The translations under genes and the position numbers were made by a program. Shown here in pieces: positions 36,678 through 46,025 of a DNA stretch of 64,000 nucleotides. Origin of the DNA: Enterobacter ludwigii (GTDB lineage Bacteria > Pseudomonadota > Gammaproteobacteria > Enterobacterales > Enterobacteriaceae). Positions within the stretch are counted from its first letter, which is position 1. The number at the start of each line of letters is the position of its first letter. The notes under the pieces are model-generated. The model worked only from the letters and a program-made list of their open reading frames with translations. It did not search any database and was not told the origin of the DNA. The stretch is taken from NCBI GenBank assembly GCA_023023105.1, contig CP083825.1:62001-126000 (forward strand), in the 5' to 3' direction.

Positions 36678-37598
36678 CTACATTTTCTCCCTGGCATATA
36701 GCGAATTTATTGCCAACGCTGCCGCTGCGGTGCGATTGTCCACACTCAGCTTTGGAAATACAATTTCAAGGTGTTTATTCACGGTTCTGGGGCTAAGGTT
36801 TAAAATATCGCCAATTTCGCGGTTTGTTTTTCCCCTGGCAATCCACAGGAGGACTTCGGCTTCTCGTTGCGTCAGCCCTAGGTTGTTTTTCAGGCGTTTC
36901 ACCGCTTCGACTTCTTCATGTCCTTTGATCTCTTCAATACGTAGCAAACTTTCTCCTTCAGCGGTCCGGCGTGAAAGATAGAATTTCAGAGCGATGCCTT
37001 GCGATGAAAGATCTAAGGGTATTTTTAAACCTTCCGTATTGTTCAGCCAACCGATGATCCGGTTTACTATTTTTTTATTGGGTTCATACCCGGTATCGCT
37101 GAAGTTTTTCATCAGTTGCCATGCATTGGGCGTGGCCCAGCGTAGTTGCCCCTCTTTGCTAAAAACACATAAGGTCTGGCCAACGGAATCCATCGCGCTA
37201 TAGGCACTGACCGTTAATTTTGAGTTCCGCAAGTGGGTACGCATTCTGACAACCAGCTCTTCCGTGCGTATCGGCTTAATTACGTAATCGACCACCCCGG
37301 CATCAAATGCATCAACGATATTCTGCGTATCACTCAGGCCTGTCATGAAAATAATCGGGGTATGCCGCAGCCCCGGATTTTGCCGCAGGCGCTTACTGGT
37401 TGAAAACCCATCCAGATGCGGCATTACGGCATCAAGCAGAATGATATCCGGGGTTATCTGGCTGGTTATCGAAAGGGCTTGATTACCCTCCAGAGCGACC
37501 AGAACGGTAAAACCGGCTTCATCAAGCGTGTCATTCAACATACTTACCGTGTTGATATCATCATCGACGATAAGTACCGTCGGCTTTGCTATTGCCAT
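36678..37598 (-). CDS. Response regulator, REC plus LuxR-type HTH
   Basis: This 306-residue regulator has a receiver (about 8-122) with the phospho-acceptor D56 (DIILLDAVMPHLDG), T/S in FMTGLS, and K in VIKPIRTEEL. A PAS-like middle region (about 135-235: MDSVGQTLCVFSKEGQLRWATPNAWQLM) and a GerE/LuxR HTH follow (about 240-300: LTQREAEVLLWIARGKTNREIGDILNLSPRTVNKHLEIVF). ATG 37598 has AGGGAGAG just upstream; an ATG 24 bp earlier lacks one. It overlaps the kinase gene by 38 bp, so the pair is translationally coupled. It likely controls the divergent urt-amiF operon. IS91 debris is 9 bp past its stop. Confidence 0.92.
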   Translation of the reverse strand: MAIAKPTVLIVDDDINTVSMLNDTLDEAGFTVLVALEGNQALSITSQITPDIILLDAVMPHLDGFSTSKRLRQNPGLRHTPIIFMTGLSDTQNIVDAFDAGVVDYVIKPIRTEELVVRMRTHLRNSKLTVSAYSAMDSVGQTLCVFSKEGQLRWATPNAWQLMKNFSDTGYEPNKKIVNRIIGWLNNTEGLKIPLDLSSQGIALKFYLSRRTAEGESLLRIEEIKGHEEVEAVKRLKNNLGLTQREAEVLLWIARGKTNREIGDILNLSPRTVNKHLEIVFPKLSVDNRTAAAALAINSLYAREKM

Positions 37599-40500
37599 TT
37601 TTCTCTCCCTCCGGGCGTTCAAGACTCTCGACTATCTCTTTGAATCGAAAGCGCCTCAGCAACTCGGCAAATTTTTCGCCCTCGGCTTTGCTGATCTGGT
37701 TAGCGGAAATATGTTTGTCCAGCAGTTCACGAAACCCTCTCACATAACCCAATCTGGCCATCTCTTTTAACGACTCAATCTGGACACGGGTAAGCTGCGA
37801 GCGTGGTTCATGTATTTCCGGCTGCTTTGGCGGCTGACATTCCGTGCGCCACTGGAGATGCAATATTTCACCGATGTTCTCCAGTAGTAAAGGGAAACGC
37901 AGCGGTTTAACCAGGTAGCGAACTTCCCCTTCGCCAGTGAAATGGCGGCATTTACCCTCATCCGCTTCCGCAGAAATCATAATTACCGGCGCTAATTGTC
38001 CCTTATTACGTAACTGACGTAGCAGTTCCCACCCCGACATTTCAGGCATTGCAACATCCAGAAGAAGAAGGTCGATATGATTTTGCCGGGCTAAATGTAG
38101 CGCGACATGACCATTTTCGGCTGTTAGCAGCGTGAAGCCTATGGGCGTGAGTAAATCCATCATCAGCTGCCGATGGGATTCATCATCGTCAACTACCAGC
38201 AGGGTGTGTCGCTTGCCTGGATATCCGGTGATTACCGCAGGCTCGGCGGGTTGGTAGGCATCCCCGCTATAGCTTGGCAGCATCAGGGTGAGTTTAAACG
38301 TTGTGCCTTCGCCACGGATGCTTTCCACCTGGAGATCGCCACCCATGATATAAGTCAGAAGCCGGGTAATCGTCAGCCCAAGGCCCGTCCCGATCCGACG
38401 ACTATCGCCGGATACGCGTTCGAAAGGCTTAAAGATGCGTTCCAGGTTCTCAGGGGCGATGCCGATGCCGGTATCGTGAACCGAGAAAAACGCCACCTCG
38501 CTACGATACTGGAAATCGAGGGTTACACTGCCTCTGTCCGTGAATTTAACCGCATTAGAAAGCAGATTGATAAGAATTTGCCGGAGGCGTTTCTCATCCG
38601 TCATCACCGCCTCGGGCAGCCAGTGTGGGGCGTTGTAGTGAAATGTCAGTCCTTTATCGCTGGCCTGTTGTTCAAACATGGCGACCAGTTGCTGCACCAA
38701 ATCGCCAATGCGCACTTCTTCACGATATATTTCTAATTTTCCCGCTTCAATTTTCGAAATATCCAGTAATCCCTCAATTAGATTAGCCAGATGCTCGCCG
38801 CTTCTGCGCATAATACCGATACCGCGCTGCCGGGCTGGGGGGATATCATCAGCACGTTCGAGTAATTGCGCATAACCCAGCATCGCATTGAGCGGCGTTC
38901 TGAGTTCATGAGTAATGCCGGTGAGATAGCGGCTTTTGGCCTGATTAGCATCGTCGGCATCTTCCTTTGCCTGCTGCAATTGCCGGTCCGTCGCTTCATG
39001 GGCAATAATTTCTTTCATCAGACGGTCGCTTTGCAGGCGCAATTCCTCTTGCGCAATCTGGCGACTTTTATTTGTCAGGACAAATAGCCAGGTGGTGACG
39101 CCGGTTACGATAAGCAGGATAAAAAAAACTTTCCATAACGCCGCGGCGAGAAGGTCCTGCTCGCTGCCGAATTCATCGCGCATCTGAGCGAAAACCAGCA
39201 TCAAAAGCAGACCGATGACGGAACTGAATAACAGCAAAATGCTGATAAAACTCCACACTCTGGGATCAATTTTGCGTAATGATTTTTCTTTAATAAATAT
39301 CCCGATAAGCTTTGAAGCCTGTTCCGTATAGCGCGCATGAGGTTTGCAAGTATCGTTGCACTGGACATCGAGAGAACAACATAGTGAGCAAATACTGCCC
39401 TGATAAAAAGGACAATAGCTCATCTCTGGTTTTTCAAAATAATTACCGCAGACACAGCATTCCGTTGCCGTGACCTGCACCGGCGTCCGGGAAAAATAGT
39501 AACGTCCGCGAGTCAGCCAGGCGATGAAGGGGGCGGTGATAAACGTCAGACACAACGATAACATTGAGGCAAAAACCTGTAGAGGATGACCAAGCCATCC
39601 CATCCAGGCTGAGAGACCGCAGAGCATGGCGAGCGTCATCGAACCGATGCCGACAGGATTGATATCGTAGAGATAGGCCCGGCGAAACTCTATTTCCGCG
39701 GGTCGTAATTTAAGCCACTTATTTAACGTGAGATCGGCAACCACGCTGCCAAGCCAGGATGTGGCCGCCACCGCATAAATGCCCAGGATATCCTCAAATA
39801 CGCGATAAACGCCAAGTTCCATCAATAACAGAGCAATACCGACATTAAAAAACAGCCACACGACGCGCCCTGGATGACGATTGGTCAGGCGCAGGAAAAA
39901 ATTAGACCATGCGATCGAGCCGGCATATGCATTGGTGACGTTAATTTTGAGCTGGGAGAGCACCACAAAAATACCGGTTAATGCCAGTAGCGTTGATGAT
40001 GAATGGGTGACATAGCTAAATGCCACCAGATACATATGGGTGGGTTCGCTGGCCACTTCCGCGCCGAGTCCGTAATTAAACGCCAGCACGGCGAGGAAGG
40101 AGCCGAGCAGGATCTTGATGGCGCCGATGACAACCCACCCCGGACCTGCGGCAATTACTGCGCCATACCATCTCCAGCGGGCCGGATGTTGTGGCTTTGG
40201 TAAAAAACGAACCTGATCGACCTGCTCTCCCACTTGACTTACCAGTGAGAGCAGTACGGAACAGACGGCGCCGAGCTGAAGGAAATCGAAAGAACCATCG
40301 CGGGCTGTAATAAAACCAGGGAAGTCGATCCAGTTTTGCAGCACATGATGTTCACGTATTAAAATGAAAATAAAGGGTAATAGCTGTAGCGCCAGCCAGC
40401 AAAACTGGGTGAACTGCTGAAAACGGGAAATAAAAGTGAACCCCCAGGTGACGAGGGGAATAACAACAACGGAACCAATCAGATAACCAAAGTGCAATGG

Positions 40501-40941
40501 CAGGCCAAACAGCATATTAAGCGCCATCGCCATAATAGCGGCTTCCAGGGCGAAAAATATAAAGGTGAAAGAAGCATAGATTAACGAGGTCACCGTGGAA
40601 CCAAGGTAGCCAAATCCGGCGCCGCGGGTCAGCAAATCAATATCCAGGCCGTTTTTTGCGGCATTAATGGCAATCGGCATTGATAGCGCAAAGATAATAA
40701 TGCTAACTAAGATAACCGCCACCCCCACATAATTAAATCCATAGGTTAACGTCAGCGCGCCGCCAATGGCTTCAAGCGCCAAAAAGGTAATTGCGCTGAG
40801 CGCTGTCATAACAACTCGCTTTGCGCTCCAGCGTCGTGCCGAGACCGGCGTATAGCGGAGCGCAAAATCCTCGAGAGTCTGATTGGTCACCCACTGGTTG
40901 TAGCGTCTGCGCGATTTAAACGCCTTTTGCTGAACGGTCAT
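37561..40941 (-). CDS. NCS1 transporter-like hybrid histidine kinase
   Basis: This 1126-residue membrane sensor begins with an NCS1-type (cytosine/allantoin permease-like) transporter of about 12 TM helices (about 30-475, with GATGFGYLGS-like RGAGFGYLGSTVTSL). It is followed by a Cys-rich segment (about 490-530, CCVCG...CPFYQGSICSLCCSLDVQCNDTC), two more TM helices, and a coiled coil. Then come HisKA with H678 (GITHELRTPLNAMLG), HATPase (NLLSNAVKF, DTGIGI, GTGLGLTI), REC with D962 (LLLLDVAMPEMSGW), and a C-terminal helical tail. The layout resembles CbrA, where a transporter domain is joined to a kinase. It may sense or import a nitrogenous solute such as urea or formamide. It is divergent from urtA and coupled to the response regulator. 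Confidence 0.92.
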   Translation of the reverse strand: MTVQQKAFKSRRRYNQWVTNQTLEDFALRYTPVSARRWSAKRVVMTALSAITFLALEAIGGALTLTYGFNYVGVAVILVSIIIFALSMPIAINAAKNGLDIDLLTRGAGFGYLGSTVTSLIYASFTFIFFALEAAIMAMALNMLFGLPLHFGYLIGSVVVIPLVTWGFTFISRFQQFTQFCWLALQLLPFIFILIREHHVLQNWIDFPGFITARDGSFDFLQLGAVCSVLLSLVSQVGEQVDQVRFLPKPQHPARWRWYGAVIAAGPGWVVIGAIKILLGSFLAVLAFNYGLGAEVASEPTHMYLVAFSYVTHSSSTLLALTGIFVVLSQLKINVTNAYAGSIAWSNFFLRLTNRHPGRVVWLFFNVGIALLLMELGVYRVFEDILGIYAVAATSWLGSVVADLTLNKWLKLRPAEIEFRRAYLYDINPVGIGSMTLAMLCGLSAWMGWLGHPLQVFASMLSLCLTFITAPFIAWLTRGRYYFSRTPVQVTATECCVCGNYFEKPEMSYCPFYQGSICSLCCSLDVQCNDTCKPHARYTEQASKLIGIFIKEKSLRKIDPRVWSFISILLLFSSVIGLLLMLVFAQMRDEFGSEQDLLAAALWKVFFILLIVTGVTTWLFVLTNKSRQIAQEELRLQSDRLMKEIIAHEATDRQLQQAKEDADDANQAKSRYLTGITHELRTPLNAMLGYAQLLERADDIPPARQRGIGIMRRSGEHLANLIEGLLDISKIEAGKLEIYREEVRIGDLVQQLVAMFEQQASDKGLTFHYNAPHWLPEAVMTDEKRLRQILINLLSNAVKFTDRGSVTLDFQYRSEVAFFSVHDTGIGIAPENLERIFKPFERVSGDSRRIGTGLGLTITRLLTYIMGGDLQVESIRGEGTTFKLTLMLPSYSGDAYQPAEPAVITGYPGKRHTLLVVDDDESHRQLMMDLLTPIGFTLLTAENGHVALHLARQNHIDLLLLDVAMPEMSGWELLRQLRNKGQLAPVIMISAEADEGKCRHFTGEGEVRYLVKPLRFPLLLENIGEILHLQWRTECQPPKQPEIHEPRSQLTRVQIESLKEMARLGYVRGFRELLDKHISANQISKAEGEKFAELLRRFRFKEIVESLERPEGEKNGNSKADGTYRR

Positions 40942-41155
40942 TCACTGCTCCTGAAATGATAAAAATGCTGAACTTAACCACAGGCGCGTCTTAGTATTTT
41001 CTTGTTATCGCGCACGTGAGCATGTCTTGATTATGAGAATTAACCAATACGTTAAATGACGTAGCCGCTGCGTTACCTCGCGCATTGTTGGATTGCTGGA
41101 CTCTCTCGCATGATAGCCCCAGTTGAGATGAACCATAACGATTATGAGGGCTACC
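40942..41155. promoter_or_regulatory. Divergent promoter region between kinase and urt operon
   Basis: This 214-bp non-coding stretch must hold promoters for both directions. I see no NtrC-like pair or good sigma54 element like that in front of the amiC operon, and no intrinsic terminator. Regulation by the adjacent response regulator is inferred from arrangement. Confidence 0.5.
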
Positions 41156-42436
41156 ATGAACATTCGTGATTTACCCCAGCCACATAGCAATATGAAAATC
41201 CCGAGCCCAGGCCGGTTTCACCAGGCGTGCCTCAAAGCGAAACTTTTGGCGATTGCCGGCCTGATGATGGCAGCTAATACGGCCATCGCCGCCCCGGCGA
41301 CGTCAGTGGTTAATACCACGGGCCTGGCGGTCACCGACAATAGCGTCAAGGTCGGGATACTGCATTCATCCACAGGCACGATGGCCATCAGTGAAACCGG
41401 CTCGATTCAGGCTGAAAAGCTGGCTATTGAGCAGATTAACGCTGCCGGAGGGGTACTGGGGAGAAAAATTGAATATGTACAGGAAGACGGGGCCAGCGAC
41501 TGGCCGACCTTTGCAGAAAAAGCGCGTAAGTTACTGGTCAGTGATAAGGTCGCCGCTATCTTCGGCGGCTGGACTTCGGCTTCCCGCAAAGCCATGCTGC
41601 CGGTACTTGAGCAATATAACGGCATGCTCTATTACCCAACCTTTTACGAAGGGCTTGAGCAATCGCCAAACGTTATTTATACCGGACAGGAAGCTACTCA
41701 ACAGATAATCTCCGGCATTGATTGGGTAGTTAAAAATAAACATGCAAAAACCTTCTACCTGCTTGGCTCTGATTATATTTGGCCGCGTACTGCAAACAAA
41801 ATCGCCCGTCACCATATTGAAAAGCTGGGGCTGAAAGTCGTTGGCGAAGATTATTACCCACTCGGTAATACGCAGTTCAATTCGGTTATTAACAAAATAA
41901 AACTCAAGAAGCCTGATGTTATCTATGCCATTGTTGTCGGCGGTTCGAATGTGGCCTTCTATAAGCAATTGAAGGCGGCGGGGATCGATATGACGCAGGA
42001 GAAACCGCTGCTGCTGACCATCTCCGTCACGGAAGATGAGATCCGCGGTATTGGCGGCGAAAATATCGTCGGCGCCTATGCCTCGATGAAGTATTTCCAG
42101 AGTATGGATAATCCGGAAAATAAAAGCTTTGTCGCCGCATTTAAAAAGCGCTGGGGTAATGACATGGTTATCGGCGATGTCACTCAGGCGGCCTATCTTG
42201 GCCCATGGTTATGGAAAGCGGCGGTTGAGAAAGCTGGCTCGTTCGACGTGGACAAAATTCGTAAGGCCTCGCCCGGTATTGAGTTCAAAGATGCGCCGGA
42301 AGGGTATGTACGCATCCATGATAACCATCATCTGTGGTCCAAAACGGTTATCGGTCGCGCTCGTGCGGATGGGCAGTACGACGTGATTTATCAGACGCCA
42401 GAACTTATCGAACCGAACCCATTCCCGAAAGACTAA
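41156..42436 (+). CDS. urtA: Urea/short-amide ABC binding protein, UrtA type
   Basis: This 426-residue periplasmic protein has a type-1 PBP fold and a long N-terminal leader with hydrophobic core AKLLAIAGLMMAANTAIAA. UrtA motifs are VKVGILHSSTGTMAISETG, EYVQEDGASDWPTFAEKARKL, AAIFGGWTSASRKAMLPVLEQYNG, YYPTFYEGLEQSPNVIYTGQEATQQI, GSDYIWPRTANKI, and the IHDNHHLWSKTVIGRA tail. UrtA and the FmdD-type formamide-binding proteins are close relatives. With AmiF downstream, either urea or formamide is a plausible substrate. The start ATG 41156 has AGGGC upstream; another in-frame ATG at 41144 is possible. Confidence 0.93.
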   Translation: MNIRDLPQPHSNMKIPSPGRFHQACLKAKLLAIAGLMMAANTAIAAPATSVVNTTGLAVTDNSVKVGILHSSTGTMAISETGSIQAEKLAIEQINAAGGVLGRKIEYVQEDGASDWPTFAEKARKLLVSDKVAAIFGGWTSASRKAMLPVLEQYNGMLYYPTFYEGLEQSPNVIYTGQEATQQIISGIDWVVKNKHAKTFYLLGSDYIWPRTANKIARHHIEKLGLKVVGEDYYPLGNTQFNSVINKIKLKKPDVIYAIVVGGSNVAFYKQLKAAGIDMTQEKPLLLTISVTEDEIRGIGGENIVGAYASMKYFQSMDNPENKSFVAAFKKRWGNDMVIGDVTQAAYLGPWLWKAAVEKAGSFDVDKIRKASPGIEFKDAPEGYVRIHDNHHLWSKTVIGRARADGQYDVIYQTPELIEPNPFPKD

Positions 42437-42492
42437 CCGACGCTTCCCCCCATATAGCGTGGGGGGTCTTTGACTTCACCGAGGATACTTCC

Positions 42493-43419
42493 ATGTTCAG
42501 CGATTATAACTTGGCCGATTTGGCTTCCATTTTTGTCATGCAGGGGTTTTCGGGGCTCAGCCTGTTCGCCGTGTTTGTTCTGATGTCGCTTGGACTCGCT
42601 ATTATTTTTGGCCAGATGGGCGTGATTAATATGGCTCATGGCGAGTTCATGATCCTGGGTGCTTATGTCACATGGTTGACCGGTAAGTTTTTCAGCGCTT
42701 ATCTGCCTTCAATCTTCGGCATCTACTTCTTTGTTGCCATTGCCCTTGCTTTCCTGTGTACCGCCTTGCTGGGTACGCTCGTTGAGAAAATCCTGATACG
42801 GCATCTGTATAAACGCCCCCTCGACACGCTGCTGGCGACATGGGGTCTGAGCCTGATTCTACAGCAGTGCTATCGTTCGCTATTTGGTCCCCGCGAAGTC
42901 GGCGTTGACTTACCTTCATGGCTAATGGGGTCGTATCAGTTTGCCGACAATATTGATATTCCTGTTAATGGGGTATTTGTTCTGCTGCTGACCGTAGTTA
43001 TTACCGCTTTTACGGCCTGGCTGATTTATTTCTCCGCCTGGGGAATAAAAGTCCGCGCGGTGGTACTTAACCGCCAGATGGCCAGCGCGGTGGGTATTAA
43101 TACGGCTCAGGTCGATAGTCGAACCTTCGCACTTGGGTGCGGCATCGCCGGGATCGCCGGAAGCGCCTTTACCATGATCGGCTCAACAGGTCCAACGGCT
43201 GGCCAGCAGTATATCGTTGACACCTTCCTGGTGGTGGTGTTTGGCGGCGCGCAAAGTTTGCTCGGCACGCTCGCCTCCGCATTTGCCATTTCACAATCGC
43301 AATCCACGCTGGAGTTTTTCCTGAGCGGTTCAATGGCGAAGGTGATTACGCTACTGATCGTGGTCGGCATTCTGCTATTGCGTCCGCAAGGTCTTTTCGC
43401 CAACCGGGTCCGCCGCTAG
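42493..43419 (+). CDS. urtB: ABC permease UrtB type (LivH family)
   Basis: This 308-residue permease of the branched-chain amino acid/urea class has eight or so TM helices. Motifs are LGLAIIFGQMGVINMAHGEFMILGAY near the start, RALVLNRQMA-like VRAVVLNRQMASAVGINTAQVD, GIAGSAFTMIGSTGPTAGQQYIVDTFLVVVFGGAQSLLGT (permease-ATPase contact and UrtB hallmark). The start at 42493 was chosen because the longer open frame runs into urtA. It is 56 bp after urtA and 6 bp before urtC. Confidence 0.93.
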   Translation: MFSDYNLADLASIFVMQGFSGLSLFAVFVLMSLGLAIIFGQMGVINMAHGEFMILGAYVTWLTGKFFSAYLPSIFGIYFFVAIALAFLCTALLGTLVEKILIRHLYKRPLDTLLATWGLSLILQQCYRSLFGPREVGVDLPSWLMGSYQFADNIDIPVNGVFVLLLTVVITAFTAWLIYFSAWGIKVRAVVLNRQMASAVGINTAQVDSRTFALGCGIAGIAGSAFTMIGSTGPTAGQQYIVDTFLVVVFGGAQSLLGTLASAFAISQSQSTLEFFLSGSMAKVITLLIVVGILLLRPQGLFANRVRR

Positions 43420-43425
43420 GAGTTT

Positions 43426-44544
43426 ATGATGAAACGCATGCAAAATTATCCGCTACTGGGTATTGCCCTGGTGATAGGCCTTATTTTTATCGTCATGCCG
43501 CTAACCCTGGATCTTTTCCGTTTAAACCTGATCGGTAAATACCTGACTTATGCATTTGTTGCCGTCGGGCTGGTACTTTGTTGGGGCTACAGCGGTATTC
43601 TGAGCCTGGGGCAGGGCATCTTTTTTGGCCTCGGCGGTTATTGTATGGCCATGTTTCTCAAGCTGGAAGCTTCCTCGCCAGCGGAAACAAAAATGCAAAC
43701 CACCCCGGGCATCCCGGATTTTATGGACTGGAATCAGCTAACCGCTTTGCCCTCGTTCTGGCAGCCATTCCATTCTTTTAGTCTGACAATTCTGGCTATT
43801 TTAATCGTGCCCACTATTTGCGCATTGATTCTCGGCAGCGCAATGTTTAAACGCCGCGTTGGCGGTGTGTACTTCGCTATTATCACCCAGGCTATCTCCG
43901 CGATCCTGACGATTCTTATTATCGGACAACAGGGTTACACCGGGGGAATTAACGGCATCACGGATTTACGCACGCTTTTAGGTTGGGATATCCGTACTGA
44001 TTCTGCACGCTATATCCTCTACTTTATTAATGCTGTTTTACTGATGCTGGTTGTGAGCGCGGGCTATTTTATTGTGAATAGCAAGCTCGGCCGACTGATG
44101 GTTGCCATTCGCGATAAGGAAGACCGCGTTCGTTTCTCTGGTTATGATGTCGCGAATATCAAAACGGTGGTTTTCTGCATTAGCGCTCTGTTTTCGGCGA
44201 TCGGTGGCGCGATGTTCACTCTGCAAGTAGGGTTCATGTCGCCAGGGTTTATTGGCACTGTTGCTTCAATTGAAATGGTCGTTTTCTGTGCCGTGGGCGG
44301 GCGAGGTTCTTTGCTGGGGGCAGTATATGGCGCCCTTATCGTCAATGCCGCCAAGAGCAGTATTTCCGAGTCTTTTCCTGAACTCTGGACGATTGCCATG
44401 GGCCTGCTCTTTATTGCCGTCGTGCTGATTTTCCCGAAAGGACTGGCAGGGCTTTATCAGCAATATATTCACCCGATCGTGATGTCGCTGCTGCGCAAAA
44501 AGAGTATGACCAAACCCAGAGTAAACACCGGAGTGCTGAAATGA
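43426..44544 (+). CDS. urtC: ABC permease UrtC type (LivM family)
   Basis: This 372-residue LivM-like permease has TM helices from GIALVIGLIFIVMPLTL through to the C-terminus. UrtC-typical stretches are CWGYSGILSLGQGIFFGLGGYCMAMFLKLE, VYFAIITQAISAILTILIIGQQGYTGGINGITDL, and FTLQVGFMSPGFIGTVASIEMVVFCAVGGRGSLLGAVYGAL. The start has AGGAG upstream; ATG 43429 is equally usable. It overlaps urtD by 4 bp. Confidence 0.93.
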   Translation: MMKRMQNYPLLGIALVIGLIFIVMPLTLDLFRLNLIGKYLTYAFVAVGLVLCWGYSGILSLGQGIFFGLGGYCMAMFLKLEASSPAETKMQTTPGIPDFMDWNQLTALPSFWQPFHSFSLTILAILIVPTICALILGSAMFKRRVGGVYFAIITQAISAILTILIIGQQGYTGGINGITDLRTLLGWDIRTDSARYILYFINAVLLMLVVSAGYFIVNSKLGRLMVAIRDKEDRVRFSGYDVANIKTVVFCISALFSAIGGAMFTLQVGFMSPGFIGTVASIEMVVFCAVGGRGSLLGAVYGALIVNAAKSSISESFPELWTIAMGLLFIAVVLIFPKGLAGLYQQYIHPIVMSLLRKKSMTKPRVNTGVLK

Positions 44545-45290
44545 AAAATCCGATAAAAGAAATAATTTTAGCGGTAGAGGGATTAACCGTTTCATTTAAT
44601 GGCTTCAAAGCCGTCGATGATTTTTCAATGTACATCGATGAGGGGCAGATTTACGTTATTATTGGCCCAAATGGCGCGGGTAAGACAACAGTGCTTGATC
44701 TCATTTGCGGGAAAACAAAGCTAACCAGCGGCAGCATCAAATTTCGCAATAAGGAACTGAGTAAACTTCGGGAAAATAAAATTGTTCATGAAGGGGTTGG
44801 GCGTAAATTCCAGAATCCATCAATCTATGAGAACTTAACGGTATTTGAAAATCTCGAGTTATCTTATCCCAAAGCCAGAACCGCGTTGGGCGCCATGTTC
44901 TTTCGTCGCACGCCAGAAATAATCGCTGCGGTCGAACAGGTTGCTGGCGAAATTTTCCTTGCCGATTACCTACATACGCAGGCTGACCTTCTCAGCCATG
45001 GGCAAAAGCAGTGGTTAGAAATAGGGATGCTACTAATACAAGATCCTAAGCTCATGATGCTGGACGAACCCGTGGCAGGCATGTCTGTCGCCGAACGCCA
45101 AAAAACCGCGCAGCTCCTGCGCAAAATTGCCGGGGGACGTTCTGTACTGGTGATTGAACACGACATGCAGTTCGTCGAAGACATTGCCGATCATGTCACC
45201 GTCATGCACCAGGGAAAAGTATTGTCGGAAGGTAGCATCAATAAAGTCAAAAACGACCCTCGGGTTATTGACGTTTATCTTGGTCATTAA
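44541..45290 (+). CDS. urtD: ABC ATPase UrtD type
   Basis: This 249-residue ATPase has Walker A IGPNGAGKTTVLDL, signature LSHGQKQWLEIGML (the H for G is usual in UrtD), Walker B LMMLDEPVAGM, and a switch His in VIEHDMQFVE. It pairs with UrtE to drive the UrtBC channel. The start overlaps urtC by ATGA, and urtE follows after 10 bp with GGAG. Confidence 0.94.
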   Translation: MKNPIKEIILAVEGLTVSFNGFKAVDDFSMYIDEGQIYVIIGPNGAGKTTVLDLICGKTKLTSGSIKFRNKELSKLRENKIVHEGVGRKFQNPSIYENLTVFENLELSYPKARTALGAMFFRRTPEIIAAVEQVAGEIFLADYLHTQADLLSHGQKQWLEIGMLLIQDPKLMMLDEPVAGMSVAERQKTAQLLRKIAGGRSVLVIEHDMQFVEDIADHVTVMHQGKVLSEGSINKVKNDPRVIDVYLGH

Positions 45291-45300
45291 GGAGACACGG

Positions 45301-45990
45301 ATGCTGAAAATTTCTGATTATGCTGTCGCATATGGTCAGAGCCAGGTCATCAGTGGACTGAATCTGACGTTAGCAGAGGGTGAAATCGTCGCTCTGGTAG
45401 GGCGCAATGGTATGGGTAAAACCACGCTGATGAAATCACTGATTGGTATGATACCGTCCTGTGCCGGTGAGTTAGAGTTTGCCGGTACAAATATTACCGG
45501 CTTGCTTAGTTACCAGCGCGTTCAGCATGGCATTGGCTTTGTCCCGCAGGGGCGAATGGTATTTTCAACCATGACGGTTGAAGAAAATATAAAAACGGGG
45601 ATTCGCCAATCCCGTTCGTTACAGGTTCCTGAATACCTGTATGACTATTTCCCTGTGCTGAAAGAAATGCGCAAACGGATGGCGGGAAATCTTTCCGGTG
45701 GTCAGCAGCAGCAGCTCGTTATGGCCAGAGCTCTCGCCGGTAAACCCAAATTACTTTTGCTGGATGAACCAACGGAGGGAATTCAACCGTCAATTATTAA
45801 AGAAATGGCAAAAATATTACGTAAGATTCGTGATGCAGAAGGGTTGACCATATTAGTTTCCGAGCAGGTTTTAAGCTTTGTACTCGATGTGTCAGATAAA
45901 ATTGTTGTTATTGAGAAAGGCAATATTGTTCATCAACAGGCGCGTTCTGGTGCTGATGAAGAACAAATTGCGTCATATCTGTCGGTTTAA
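45301..45990 (+). CDS. urtE: ABC ATPase UrtE type
   Basis: This 229-residue second ATPase has Walker [34 protein letters not shown] (Q-loop region typical of LivF/UrtE), signature [35 protein letters not shown], and the D-loop. The start ATG 45301 fits the family; longer upstream frames lie inside urtD. It is followed by amiF after 35 bp. Confidence 0.94.
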   Translation: MLKISDYAVAYGQSQVISGLNLTLAEGEIVALVGRNGMGKTTLMKSLIGMIPSCAGELEFAGTNITGLLSYQRVQHGIGFVPQGRMVFSTMTVEENIKTGIRQSRSLQVPEYLYDYFPVLKEMRKRMAGNLSGGQQQQLVMARALAGKPKLLLLDEPTEGIQPSIIKEMAKILRKIRDAEGLTILVSEQVLSFVLDVSDKIVVIEKGNIVHQQARSGADEEQIASYLSV

Positions 45991-46025
45991 ATTTATATCA
46001 CCAACTTAACTACGAGAGGTCTGCT

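Noticed and set aside
40942..41155. NtrC/sigma54 control of the urt-amiF operon
   Set aside because: I searched for the same paired sites as in the amiC leader and for a TGGCAC-N5-TTGC element, and found no acceptable match.
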